A stretch of 64,000 bases of DNA, from positions 1 to 64,000 of the forward strand of contig CALXBW010000007.1 in the NCBI GenBank assembly GCA_944386645.1, given 5' to 3'. The DNA is from an uncultured Clostridia bacterium (GTDB lineage: Bacteria > Bacillota > Clostridia > TANB77 > CAG-508). Below are positions 35,274 through 44,341 of this stretch, in pieces; position 1 is the stretch's first letter; the number at the start of each line of letters is the position of its first letter. A program made the position numbers and the translations under genes. The notes below the pieces were generated by a model. It made no database searches. It was not told where the DNA came from and saw nothing but the letters and a program-made list of their open reading frames with translations.

Positions 35274-36611
35274 ATGGATATAGGAAAAATACCACCAAGT
35301 GATGTAGAGGCAGAGCAAGCAATTTTGGGTTCTATGTTAACAGACAAAGATTCTGTAATGTCAGCAATAGAAGTATTAAAATCAGATGATTTTTACAGGG
35401 AAGATAATAAAGCAATATATGAAGCAATTTGCAATTTATATAGTAGATCTGAGCCTATAGATATTATTACTGTAAAATCAGAATTAGTTGCAAACGGTAA
35501 ATTTGAGAGTGTTGGTGGATTAGAATATTTAGCAATTTTACCTGATAAAGTACCTACAACAGCAAATGTTGAGCAATATATAAAAATAGTTGAGGAAAAA
35601 TCTTTACTTAGGAATTTAATAAGAACAGCAAATGAAATAATAACATTAGGATATAGTCAAACAGAAGAAGTGGAAGATATTATGGATATGGCAGAAAGAA
35701 AAATATTTGATTTATTAAAAGAGAGAAGTAAGACAACTTATACACCAATTAAAGATGTATTAATAGAGACATTTGCACAAATTGAAAAATTATATAACAA
35801 AAGCGATGTAATAACAGGTATCCCGACAGGATTTATAGAATTAGATTATAAAACAGCAGGATTACATAATTCAGATTTAATCTTAGTTGCTGCAAGACCT
35901 GCAATGGGAAAATCAGCATTTGTAATCAATATCGCATCTAACGCTGCTATTAGAGCAGGTGTGCCTGTTGTTATATTTAACTTAGAAATGTCCAAAGAGC
36001 AGGTTGCAAATAGAATTTTATGTAGTGAAGCAATGGTTGATAGCAATAAAATTAGAACTGGAAAAATAGAAGAAGAAGATTGGTCAAAATTAGCTGGAGC
36101 TTTAGGGCCTATTTCAGATGCTCCTATATATATTGATGATACACCAGGTATTTCAATAATGGAGATAAGAGCTAAGTGTAGAAAATTAAAATTAGAAAAG
36201 AATATAGGTTTAGTTATAATTGATTATTTACAACTAGTATCTGCAAGTGGTAAAAAAAATTCTAGTAGAGAACAAGAAATATCTGAAATTAGTAGATCAT
36301 TAAAAATTTTAGCAAAGGAATTAAATGTTCCTGTTATTGCATTATCGCAATTATCAAGAGCACCAGAACAAAGAAAAGATGACCATAGACCTATATTATC
36401 AGATTTAAGAGAATCAGGAGCTATTGAGCAAGATGCTGATATTGTTATGTTTTTATATAGAGATGATTATTATAATGAAAATAGTGAAGATAAAAATATT
36501 GCGGAAGTTATACTTGCAAAACATAGAGGTGGGTCAACTGGTACTGTAAAATTAGCTTGGCTTGGAAATTATACTAAGTTTGCTAATTTGGAAAGAAGGT
36601 ATCAAGATTAA
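35274..36611 (+). CDS. dnaB: Replicative DNA helicase DnaB
   Basis: 445 residues, AGGAGGAG ribosome site. N-terminal domain begins IPPSDVEAEQAILGSML; RecA-like motor domain with Walker A ARPAMGKSAF (Lys intact; usually GRPSMGKT), DnaB motif FNLEMSKEQVANRIL, Walker B LVIIDYLQL and Arg finger region HRGGSTGTV. Hexameric 5'-3' helicase at the fork. The stop codon abuts the tilS ATG (TAAATG). Confidence 0.97.
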   Translation: MDIGKIPPSDVEAEQAILGSMLTDKDSVMSAIEVLKSDDFYREDNKAIYEAICNLYSRSEPIDIITVKSELVANGKFESVGGLEYLAILPDKVPTTANVEQYIKIVEEKSLLRNLIRTANEIITLGYSQTEEVEDIMDMAERKIFDLLKERSKTTYTPIKDVLIETFAQIEKLYNKSDVITGIPTGFIELDYKTAGLHNSDLILVAARPAMGKSAFVINIASNAAIRAGVPVVIFNLEMSKEQVANRILCSEAMVDSNKIRTGKIEEEDWSKLAGALGPISDAPIYIDDTPGISIMEIRAKCRKLKLEKNIGLVIIDYLQLVSASGKKNSSREQEISEISRSLKILAKELNVPVIALSQLSRAPEQRKDDHRPILSDLRESGAIEQDADIVMFLYRDDYYNENSEDKNIAEVILAKHRGGSTGTVKLAWLGNYTKFANLERRYQD

Positions 36612-37619
36612 ATGCTAGAAATAGAAGAGAAAGTATTAGATACTATAAATAAATACAATTTAATAGAAGAGAATGATAAAATAATTGTTGCAGTTTCAGG
36701 TGGACCAGATTCAATGTGCTTATTGAATATATTATATAATTTTAGAATTAATAATATAAAAAAATATGAATTATATGTAGCACATGTTAATCATTGTATA
36801 CGAAAAGATGCAATAGAAGATGAAAAATATGTAGAGGAATACTGTAAAAGAAGAGAAATCCCATGTTATATAAGAAGAATTGATGTAAATAAATTAGCAG
36901 TTGATAGTAAAAGGGGACTAGAAGAGACAGGTAGAAAAGTTAGATATGAGTTTTTTGAAGAATTGTATAAAAAATTAGGTGCCAATAAAATTGCAATTGC
37001 ACATAATAATAATGATAATGCAGAAACCATTCTGATGAATATTATCAGAGGAACAGGAATTGTTGGACTAAATGGTATAGTTCCAATTAGAGATAATAAA
37101 TATATTAGGCCAATTATTGAATGTGATAGGATACAAATAGAAGAATATTGTAAAATTAATAATATAATACCAAGGATAGATGAAACTAATAAATTTAATG
37201 ACTATACAAGGAATAAAATTAGAAATATTTGTATACCATATATAAAAGATGAGTTAAATTCTAATATTATTGATAATTTAAAGAGGTTATCAGATATAGC
37301 AAGAGAAGAAAATGATTTTATAAATAAAATTATAAGGGAAAATTATAATAGAATAAAAATAGAAGAAAAAGAAAAGAATATAGTTATTGATTTAAAGACA
37401 TTTAACAGTTTAGATATTTTTATTAGAAAAAAAATGATATTTTATATTATAGGATTATTACTTGGAAGCCCTACGGGAATAAGCAAAATACATATTGAAG
37501 ATATAATAAAAATGTGTGAAAAAAATATAGGAAATAAATACTTAATGCCAAATAAAAGTGTAAAAATTTTACTAAAAAACAAAAAAATTTTTTTTCTTAT
37601 TGATACTAACCTTCCGTAA
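36612..37619 (+). CDS. tilS: tRNA(Ile)-lysidine synthase
   Basis: 335 residues; ATG directly follows the dnaB stop, so translation is probably coupled. PP-loop VSGGPDSMCLL for ATP, LYVAHVNHCIRKDA and IAHNNNDNAETILMN as in TilS. Converts C34 of tRNA-Ile(CAU) to lysidine so AUA is read as Ile, which is vital in so AT-rich a genome. Shorter than the Bacillus enzyme because the C-terminal domain is reduced to about 45 residues. Confidence 0.93.
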   Translation: MLEIEEKVLDTINKYNLIEENDKIIVAVSGGPDSMCLLNILYNFRINNIKKYELYVAHVNHCIRKDAIEDEKYVEEYCKRREIPCYIRRIDVNKLAVDSKRGLEETGRKVRYEFFEELYKKLGANKIAIAHNNNDNAETILMNIIRGTGIVGLNGIVPIRDNKYIRPIIECDRIQIEEYCKINNIIPRIDETNKFNDYTRNKIRNICIPYIKDELNSNIIDNLKRLSDIAREENDFINKIIRENYNRIKIEEKEKNIVIDLKTFNSLDIFIRKKMIFYIIGLLLGSPTGISKIHIEDIIKMCEKNIGNKYLMPNKSVKILLKNKKIFFLIDTNLP

Positions 37620-37734
37620 GAAAGTATTGATATAACTAAGGTTAAGGAAAAAAATCTTTTAATAAATGTATTGCAATGTAAATGCAAATATGCTATATTG
37701 TAATTTGTTAGTAAGAAAAACAAGGAGGATTACT

Positions 37735-39534
37735 TTGAAAAATGGATTAAAAACGCTAGCTATGTGGCTAGTTATAGGAATAATTTTTATGGTTATAATT
37801 GTATCTATTATAGATAATAGTGATACAAAGATGAGTTATTCAGATTTGTTAATGAAAATAGAAAGTGGAGAAGTAACTGAAATGGAGATTGCGGCAGATG
37901 GTAAAAAAGCTTTAGTTACGTTAAAAGGTGAGAGTGTACAAAAGGAAGTAAATATTCCTAATATGCAAAGTTTTATGGACTATACCCAAGAAAGTTTAGC
38001 AGCTGGAGAATTTAAATTAACTGAAAAATCACAATCTTTTGCAATAACATTGTTAAGTTTATTATCACCATTTGGTATATTAATAATTTTCTTAATATTT
38101 TGGTTTTTATTTATGAATAATCAACAAGGTGGAAATAAAACAATGTCTTTTGGTAAAAGTAAAGCTAGATTAATTGGTTCTACTGATAAAAATAGAGTTA
38201 CTTTTGAAGATGTTGCTGGAGTTGACGAAGAAAAAGAAGAATTGCAAGAAATTGTAGAATTTTTAAAATCTCCAAGAAAATTTATAGATATGGGAGCAAG
38301 AATACCAAAAGGAGTACTATTAGTTGGTCAACCAGGTACTGGTAAAACATTACTTGCAAAAGCTGTTGCAGGAGAAGCTGGAGTGCCATTTTTTATTATC
38401 AGTGGTTCGGATTTTGTTGAGATGTTTGTTGGTGTTGGTGCATCAAGAGTTAGAGATTTATTTGACCAAGCTAAGAAAAATGCACCATGTATTGTTTTTA
38501 TAGATGAAATAGATGCAGTTGGACGTCAAAGAGGAGCTGGACTTGGTGGTGGACATGATGAAAGAGAGCAAACATTAAATCAATTATTAGTAGAAATGGA
38601 TGGATTTGCACCGAATGAAGGTGTTATAGTTTTGGCAGCAACTAATAGACCAGACGTATTAGATAAAGCTTTATTAAGACCTGGAAGATTTGATAGACAA
38701 ATTGTAGTTTCAGCACCAGATGTGAAAGCAAGAGAACAAATATTAGAAGTTCATGCTAGAAAGAAAAAATTAGCAGATGATGTAGATTTAAAAATAATTG
38801 CAAAAAATACTTCTGGATTCTCAGGAGCAGATTTAGAGAATGTATTAAATGAAGCTGCATTATTAGCAGCAAGAAAAAATCAAGATAGAATAGATATGAC
38901 AGATATTGAAGATGCAATGGTTAAAGTTACTATGGGACCAGAAAAGAAAACAAGAGTAAGAAGTGAAAAAGAAAAGAAATTGGTTTCATACCATGAAGCA
39001 GGGCATGCTGTCGTGAGTAGATATTTACCAACACAAGATCCAGTACATCAAATATCTATTGTTCCAAGAGGGATGGCTGGAGGTTATACTATGTATAGAC
39101 CAACAGAAGATAAGTCTTTTATGTCAAAAACAGAAATGGAAGAGACAATAGTATCCATGCTTGGTGGTAGAGCTGCAGAACAATTAATTTTAAATGATAT
39201 TTCAACAGGAGCAAGTAACGATATCGAAAGGGCTACAAAAATTGCAAGAGAAATGGTTATGAAATATGGTATGAGTAAAAGACTAGGAACGATTATGTTT
39301 GGCTCTGGACAAGAAGAAGTATTTTTGGGAAGAGATTTTGGACATCAAAGAGATTATAGTGAACATACAGCAGATATAATTGATGAAGAAGTTAAAAAGA
39401 TTATAGATATAGCATATGAAAGAGCAATAAGGATATTAAGTGATAACGTAGATAAACTTCATATAGTTGCAGGAATATTATTAGAAAAAGAAAAAATAGA
39501 TGGTTCAGAATTTGAAGCAATATTTAATAATTAA
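37735..39534 (+). CDS. ftsH: ATP-dependent zinc metalloprotease FtsH
   Basis: 599 residues. The start is a TTG at 37735, six bases after AAGGAGG; no ATG fits. Two membrane helices (about 5-25 and 105-125) flank an extracytoplasmic domain, then AAA+ motifs GQPGTGKT (Walker A), [11 protein letters not shown] (Walker B) and the [24 protein letters not shown]. The zinc protease motif is HEAGH, with the third ligand downstream. Degrades misfolded membrane and regulatory proteins. Last in the rplI-dnaB-tilS-ftsH run. Confidence 0.97.
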   Translation: MKNGLKTLAMWLVIGIIFMVIIVSIIDNSDTKMSYSDLLMKIESGEVTEMEIAADGKKALVTLKGESVQKEVNIPNMQSFMDYTQESLAAGEFKLTEKSQSFAITLLSLLSPFGILIIFLIFWFLFMNNQQGGNKTMSFGKSKARLIGSTDKNRVTFEDVAGVDEEKEELQEIVEFLKSPRKFIDMGARIPKGVLLVGQPGTGKTLLAKAVAGEAGVPFFIISGSDFVEMFVGVGASRVRDLFDQAKKNAPCIVFIDEIDAVGRQRGAGLGGGHDEREQTLNQLLVEMDGFAPNEGVIVLAATNRPDVLDKALLRPGRFDRQIVVSAPDVKAREQILEVHARKKKLADDVDLKIIAKNTSGFSGADLENVLNEAALLAARKNQDRIDMTDIEDAMVKVTMGPEKKTRVRSEKEKKLVSYHEAGHAVVSRYLPTQDPVHQISIVPRGMAGGYTMYRPTEDKSFMSKTEMEETIVSMLGGRAAEQLILNDISTGASNDIERATKIAREMVMKYGMSKRLGTIMFGSGQEEVFLGRDFGHQRDYSEHTADIIDEEVKKIIDIAYERAIRILSDNVDKLHIVAGILLEKEKIDGSEFEAIFNN

Positions 39535-39564
39535 AAAAGAAAGCGGAAATGCTTTCTTTTTTAA
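39533..39564 (+). terminator. Terminator of ftsH
   Basis: AAAAAAGAAAGC-ggaaat-GCTTTCTTTTTT; also T-flanked in the other direction, so it may serve the convergent small gene. Confidence 0.85.
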
Positions 39565-39572
39565 TTATTAAG

Positions 39573-39809
39573 TTATTCTACTACTCTATTACGTTCATTT
39601 TTATTTTCGTTTTTGCACATTTTTTCATATTCTTTACATTTTATTTTATATTCCATTTGTGAAGTTAAATACCTATAATACATAAAACCTTGTTCATATT
39701 GAAGCATGGGATTTAACATAGGATCTCTTGAGAAAAAATCATTTACTCTAGGATCAAAGTTCATATCATATGGTGAATAAGCAGTGTTATAATCCATATT
39801 TTTATCCAT
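39573..39809 (-). CDS. Small Met/Tyr/Asn-rich protein, 78 residues
   Basis: GGAGG lies about 11 bases ahead of the ATG. Composition is striking: N-terminal half rich in Asp, Asn, Tyr, Met and Pro (MDYNTAYSPYDMNFDP, SRDPMLNPM), C-terminal half a charged helix. No membrane helix. The composition resembles spore-coat-associated small proteins, which would fit a spore former, but there is no family evidence. Downstream of and convergent with ftsH. Confidence 0.5.
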   Translation of the reverse strand: MDKNMDYNTAYSPYDMNFDPRVNDFFSRDPMLNPMLQYEQGFMYYRYLTSQMEYKIKCKEYEKMCKNENKNERNRVVE

Positions 39810-40195
39810 TTTCTAACTAACCTCCAGAAAAAATATTATAGGAAATAGCCTATATAAAAAGGTATGCACAAAATTTTAAGAAAATGAATAATATTAGAGT
39901 ATATTAAATTAATTTGCAATATAGGTTGGACAAAATATAAATAAAAAATCAAATGAGAAAAACGAAGAAAATATCATGTAAAATAAAGAAAAATAAAGAT
40001 AAGTATAAAGTAATGAAGAAAAATTGATTTTTGATAAAAATAAGGATAACTATATGTTTAAAAGGGATAATTTATAAGTTTGAAAAAGTGTTATATATAT
40101 TGTATAATATACAAGTCTTACCAATAAAACCTCAGAATATTTTATTTTAATAATAAAATATATAGATAAAACTAAAAGGAGTGTGTATATATAAT
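39810..40195 (+). other. AT-rich intergenic region upstream of the M23 peptidase
   Basis: About 385 bases with no credible ORF. Only the promoter at 40080-40108 and the leader of the M23 gene are evident. Confidence 0.6.
40080..40108 (+). promoter_or_regulatory. Promoter of the M23 peptidase gene
   Basis: TTGAAA (40080-40085), 17 bases, TATAAT (40103-40108). Confidence 0.7.
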
Positions 40196-41269
40196 TTGAT
40201 TAGGCGAATGAAGTATTATACAAAAGAGATAGGCAAAGCCTTAGGAATAGTATTATTTAGTTTTTCTATAGTTGTGGTAATGATTTTATTAAAATATAAG
40301 CCAGTTTTTGCAGTAGAGCTAAATGGAGAAAAATTGGGTTATGTTTCAAATAAAGAACAAATAGAAAGTTCAATAGAAGATTATAAAAATTATAGGGGAG
40401 ATAATATAGCTTTTATTGATATTGAAGAGTTACCAACGTATGAATTTAAATTACTAAATAATAAAATAGATACAAACGAAGAAGAAGTATTATTGGGAGT
40501 ACAAGAAAGTTCAATTATAACATATGTATCATATGCTATAAAATTGGATGGGGAAACAAAAAAAGAAGTTAGAACATTAGAAGAAGCTGAAGAAGTTGTT
40601 AATAATATAAAAGAAGAATATAAAGATAAGATAGACTTAGATTTAACAATCGAAGAAGTTTATGAAAGTGAAGATCCAAATGATGGATTTGTAGAAAAAG
40701 AGGTTGCAAAGACAGAGATAAGTTCTATTTTAGATGATAGAATAAAAGCAAAAGAAGAAGAAGAGGCTAAAAAGAAGGCTGAAGAAGAAAAAGCAAAAAA
40801 GGCTGCAGCTGCAAAAAAGGCCGCTTTAGCAAAAGCAAATACTCAAAGTAGTTCTAGTACATCAACACAAACAACATCACAATCACTTGGAATAACATTA
40901 TCATATCCAATATCTGGAGGAAAAGTATCTTCAAGATTTGGATCAAGGAGTTCAATAAGAAGTAGTGCACATACAGGTTTAGATATATCAGCACCTTATG
41001 GAACACCTATACATCCAGTAAGTAATGGAACAGTAACTTTTGCTGGTACAAAAGGTTCATATGGTAAGTTGATTATCATATCTCATGGTAATGGTGTTGA
41101 AACATGGTATGGACATTGTAGTTCAATAAATGTAAGTGCAGGTCAGAGTGTTACAACATCAACTACAATAGGAGCAGTTGGATCAACAGGAAATTCAACA
41201 GGAAATCATTTGCATTTAGAGATAAGGAAAAATGGAACGCCATTAAATCCACAAAATTATCTTTATTAA
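40196..41269 (+). CDS. M23 peptidoglycan endopeptidase, membrane-anchored
   Basis: About 357 residues. The start is uncertain: TTG 40196 or ATG 40208; the GTG at 40181 overlaps the AAAAGGAG ribosome site. One N-terminal helix (LGIVLFSFSIVVVMILL), an extracellular region with a 'LNGEKLGYVSNKEQI' module, an Ala/Lys/Glu coiled coil (about 190-220), a Ser/Thr linker, then a LytM domain with all zinc ligands: HTGLDIS, WYGHCSS and HLHLEIRK. Hydrolyses peptide cross-links. Unlike the copy at 22994-23585, its HxH motif is in frame and no CGG occurs. Confidence 0.9.
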   Translation: MIRRMKYYTKEIGKALGIVLFSFSIVVVMILLKYKPVFAVELNGEKLGYVSNKEQIESSIEDYKNYRGDNIAFIDIEELPTYEFKLLNNKIDTNEEEVLLGVQESSIITYVSYAIKLDGETKKEVRTLEEAEEVVNNIKEEYKDKIDLDLTIEEVYESEDPNDGFVEKEVAKTEISSILDDRIKAKEEEEAKKKAEEEKAKKAAAAKKAALAKANTQSSSSTSTQTTSQSLGITLSYPISGGKVSSRFGSRSSIRSSAHTGLDISAPYGTPIHPVSNGTVTFAGTKGSYGKLIIISHGNGVETWYGHCSSINVSAGQSVTTSTTIGAVGSTGNSTGNHLHLEIRKNGTPLNPQNYLY

Positions 41270-41393
41270 TATTAATAGGAATTAAGTGAGTTTTCATTTG
41301 ATTCCTATTTTTTGCTATGGAAAATTTGATTAGATAGTAATAAGATGGTATAATATGTAATGATAAAATATTGCCATATGAGGAGGAATTTAA

Positions 41394-42086
41394 GTGAATT
41401 TAAACGAAATATTAAAAGAGATTAAAGAATTAAATATTTCAAAAGATGATTTTTATATTGAAGGAGATGCAGCACTAGTTGTTAGAGAAATTATAGATAA
41501 CGCGGATACAATAAAAATCTGTATGAATAAAGATATGATAAAATTTTTAGTGAATACACATAAAGTGGTGGCTAAGGATACAAAACATTTTATATATAAC
41601 AAAATTGAAATTAGAGAAGGAAAGATATCTTGTTTTGATATGGAAGAATATGAACCATACAATCTAGAAAGCATTAGCAAAAGAATGTATATTTTGTTGG
41701 AGTCAAATAATGATATAGACTTAATAAAAAAAATAAAAGAATATGTAGGTCCATCATTTTTATACATTATGAACGAAGAAGAATATGAAGTCGAAAAGAA
41801 AAAAGGAGCTAAGTTAGAAGAAATAGATAGTAGGGGTGAAACTCCAATATTTAGGGCTGTTAGAAATAATAATATAGAATTGACTAAAAGAATGATTGAA
41901 GACGGTGCTAATGTAAATGCATTAAATAGTAAAGGATGTAATTTAGGATTTTTCTGTAGTAGTCTAAATATGATGAAATTATTAATAGAAAATGGGCTAA
42001 ATATTAAAACAAAAAACTACAAAGGAAACACATTATTTGAGTATATTGAAGACAATAAAATTAAAGAATATTTATATAATTTGTAA
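41394..42086 (+). CDS. Ankyrin-repeat protein
   Basis: 230 residues, GTG start after GAGGAGG. Residues 1-130 form an alpha/beta domain I cannot place (FYIEGDAALVVREIIDNAD). From about 140 two to three ankyrin repeats follow: DSRGETPIFRAVRNNNIELTKRMIEDGANVNA and the next unit ending ENGLNIKTKNYKGNT. Cytoplasmic, likely a protein-interaction module. It stands alone before a horizontally acquired-looking small gene. Confidence 0.75.
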   Translation: MNLNEILKEIKELNISKDDFYIEGDAALVVREIIDNADTIKICMNKDMIKFLVNTHKVVAKDTKHFIYNKIEIREGKISCFDMEEYEPYNLESISKRMYILLESNNDIDLIKKIKEYVGPSFLYIMNEEEYEVEKKKGAKLEEIDSRGETPIFRAVRNNNIELTKRMIEDGANVNALNSKGCNLGFFCSSLNMMKLLIENGLNIKTKNYKGNTLFEYIEDNKIKEYLYNL

Positions 42087-42101
42087 AAAAACACTAAAAT
42101 G

Positions 42102-42130
42102 TTGACATAATAAAAGAAAAATGATAAAAT
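42102..42130 (+). promoter_or_regulatory. Promoter of the small Cys protein gene
   Basis: TTGACA (42102-42107), 17 bases, TAAAAT (42125-42130). Confidence 0.75.
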
Positions 42131-42188
42131 AAAGTTCATTAATGAATTATATGGAGTTCCAAGAATCTATAATGAAAGGATGGTTCTC

Positions 42189-42344
42189 ATGTCAGGCAAA
42201 TGCATTCGGTGCGAATACTTCGATGGAAGAGACTGGTGTAACTACTGGGACAGAATGACTCAGCCGAGTCGATCTTGTATAGAATTTTCTCCTGAAGCAC
42301 CTGTACCAAAGGAAGAATATCTTAAAGATGATGACAGTGACTAG
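42189..42344 (+). CDS. Small four-cysteine protein, 51 residues, unusual codon use
   Basis: ATG at 42189 after AAAGGATGG, TAG at 42342-42344, own promoter and terminator. The sequence has Cys at 5, 8, 17 and 30 (CIRC, WC, SC), suggesting a zinc-binding knuckle, and an acidic tail. Its codons differ from neighbours: CTC, CCG, CGA, GGC, GAC, AAC and an in-frame CGG (42207-42209), so it looks recently transferred. If CGG were shifted +1 as proposed elsewhere, the product would end after about 22 residues. Function unknown. Confidence 0.65.
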   Translation: MSGKCIRCEYFDGRDWCNYWDRMTQPSRSCIEFSPEAPVPKEEYLKDDDSD

Positions 42345-42381
42345 GCTAATTGCTAATGACATTGTTGTCGAAACTCCAGGA

Positions 42382-42412
42382 GCCGAGTTCAATATGAACT
42401 CGGCTTCTTTTA
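42382..42412 (+). terminator. Terminator of the small Cys protein gene
   Basis: GCCGAGTTCA / TGAACTCGGC with a short loop, then TTCTTTT. Unusually GC-rich for this genome. Confidence 0.9.
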
Positions 42413-42433
42413 AAATATAGGAGAGAGATATAT

Positions 42434-43477
42434 ATGGATAGTATAAAAATATTAGTAAAACTAATTTATAATAATTCAAATGTTCCTGTAATAGAGCAAT
42501 TGAATATAGATAATGATGTTACTATGGAAAGTATTGAAGCAACTATAAATGAAATGATGAAAAAAGGATTTATGTACATGTATATAAAAATGAGGAAAGA
42601 TGCTGGAGAATATATTTGGATTATAGATTATCTGAAAAGTAAAACACAAAACATAGAAATAGATTTAAGTGAATCTATTGGTATTGACAAAGAATTGTTG
42701 GTTGGTATAAACAGAAATCTATGCTATAAAATAAATTCAAATACTAAATTAAGGATGTTATTGAACAATATGGATTACCCATATGAAATTTCCTTACCAG
42801 AAGATATATTTATTTCTAATTATGATGAATTGATAAAGAATAAATATATAAATAAAATCAACATATACAACTCAGATTTGTTTTTGACTAAAGAATTACT
42901 AGAAAAATGTGGAGAAATAATAGGAGATATTAAAATAAATGATTTAAACTATAATATTAGTGAATATTTGAAAGTAAAGAGTATAGTTGAAAAAATTATT
43001 ACTCAGATATCCGATAAAAATGAATTTGAAAAATTTATGACAATATATAATTATCTAGTTAATTCTATAGATTATGAAAAAAATAGTTTAAATAGATATA
43101 GTTTAAAAGGTGCGTTATGTTATGGAAAATGTGTATGTGCAGGTTATGTTGAAGCATTATCTTTGTTGCTAAGTAAGGCAGGCATAGAATGTATCGAGGT
43201 TTATGGAAATACCAGATTAGTAGATGGTAGAGGTTTCCCAGAACATGTTTGGAGTCAGGTAAGAATTAATGGAAAATGGTATAATTGTGATATTACATGG
43301 GATTCAATGCAAAGAAAGAAAAGAGATGATTATGAATTTTGTCTATTATCGGATAGTGAATTTTCAAGACATTATCCTTTAAAGAGAAATCAAGTTATTA
43401 ATAAGTGTGGAGAGACATTCGATAGAGTAAATGTTAAAAGAGAAATAAAATGTCAAATTCAAGAAATAGATAGATGA
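42434..43477 (+). CDS. Transglutaminase-like cysteine protease-fold protein
   Basis: 347 residues, AGGAGAG ribosome site. The C-terminal half has the transglutaminase-like triad: Cys in GKCVCAGYVEALSLLL, His in PEHVWSQVRI and Asp in WYNCDITWD. The N-terminal 200 residues are helical with no signal peptide. Such proteins act as cysteine peptidases or cross-linkers; in clostridia many are secreted, but this one appears cytoplasmic. Isolated gene. Confidence 0.85.
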   Translation: MDSIKILVKLIYNNSNVPVIEQLNIDNDVTMESIEATINEMMKKGFMYMYIKMRKDAGEYIWIIDYLKSKTQNIEIDLSESIGIDKELLVGINRNLCYKINSNTKLRMLLNNMDYPYEISLPEDIFISNYDELIKNKYINKINIYNSDLFLTKELLEKCGEIIGDIKINDLNYNISEYLKVKSIVEKIITQISDKNEFEKFMTIYNYLVNSIDYEKNSLNRYSLKGALCYGKCVCAGYVEALSLLLSKAGIECIEVYGNTRLVDGRGFPEHVWSQVRINGKWYNCDITWDSMQRKKRDDYEFCLLSDSEFSRHYPLKRNQVINKCGETFDRVNVKREIKCQIQEIDR

Positions 43478-44157
43478 AAAACATATAAAATAGAGATACA
43501 ATATTACCGTATTTTTGGAGAAACAGTATATAGCAATAGCAGAAAATAACAACTATTTAAAGAAGAAATTTCTATGGTAATACAAATTAGCATGTAAACT
43601 ATTATCAAGGTCACAAAGAATTGCAATTATAATTAAAAATTTTGTTTTTCTATCTGTTAAAAGCAATGAAAATATCTTTTGATATTTTTTAAGAATTTGC
43701 TTTAGAGAAAGCTTCATAATTAACAATTTTTTTAACAGTCGTCTATTTTATGTAAGTATAAAGTGTTTTTACACTGATTTTAGATTCTGGATAATTGTTT
43801 AATATTATATAGAGTGATTGCCTTTAATCAGTCAAAGATTTGGTATCTCTAAATTCTTTATTAATATATTCTTCGATTTTATATCTTTATTCAAATGTAA
43901 GATTTTTATTAAAATTTTTATTTTCATAATTAAACTTTGTTTTACAAAAAAAATTACAACTATATTATGTTATAAATTGCATTTAATCTAATATTAAGAA
44001 TATGTTTAAATACTTATTTTAAGTCTTTCTTTTTATAATTAAATTTACTAATTGCACATTGAAAAAAATTGAAATATTAAGTTTGACTTTATTACGATTT
44101 CATGGTAATATATAGGAAATCATAGCTAATTATAATAAAATAAAAAGAAGAATAAAA
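43478..44157 (+). other. 680-base region lacking intact genes
   Basis: Contains a probable decayed transposase on the minus strand (43640-43930) and otherwise AT-rich sequence without ORFs, up to the start of the 32-residue peptide gene. Confidence 0.6.
43640..43930 (-). pseudogene. Decayed transposase, IS30-like
   Basis: Minus-strand translation gives fragments LTFE-stop-RYKIEEYINK and YPESKISVKTLYTYIK separated by several stops. The order and motifs recall the N-terminal helix-turn-helix ('LT.EeR..Ie') and the 'IS..TiY.YI' segment of IS30-family transposases. It is too eroded to be certain and has no recognisable ends. Confidence 0.4.
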
Positions 44158-44256
44158 ATGAAAAAATATGAAAAAATTTCTATCAAAATAGTTAAATTTA
44201 CTGAAAAAGATGCTGTAACAACTGGAGGTTGCATGAGTAAAGGTAGAGGATGCTAA
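44158..44256 (+). CDS. 32-residue peptide with C-terminal Gly/Cys motif (RiPP-precursor-like)
   Basis: ATG at 44158, TAA at 44254-44256, weak AAGAAG upstream and a perfect terminator immediately after, so the unit looks deliberate. The leader-like half begins MKKYEKISIKIVKF, the tail ends TTGGCMSKGRGC with two cysteines. Many Firmicutes carry similar short 'MKKYEKP...TTSGG' peptides that resemble modified-peptide precursors; no modifying enzyme or exporter is adjacent here. Function unknown. Confidence 0.6.
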   Translation: MKKYEKISIKIVKFTEKDAVTTGGCMSKGRGC

Positions 44257-44284
44257 ACAAAAAGGCATTCGCCTTTTTGTTTAA
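44255..44284 (+). terminator. Terminator of the 32-residue peptide gene
   Basis: AAACAAAAAGGC-attc-GCCTTTTTGTTT, a perfect stem. Confidence 0.9.
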
Positions 44285-44341
44285 TGAGGTAAATATAAAT
44301 GCTTTAATAAAAAATTATTTATAAATAAAAAGGAGAAGATT

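Noticed and set aside
42180-42344. The Cys-protein stretch as a synthetic or contaminating insert
   Set aside because: Its promoter and flanks match local composition and it sits cleanly between genes; horizontal transfer is simpler.
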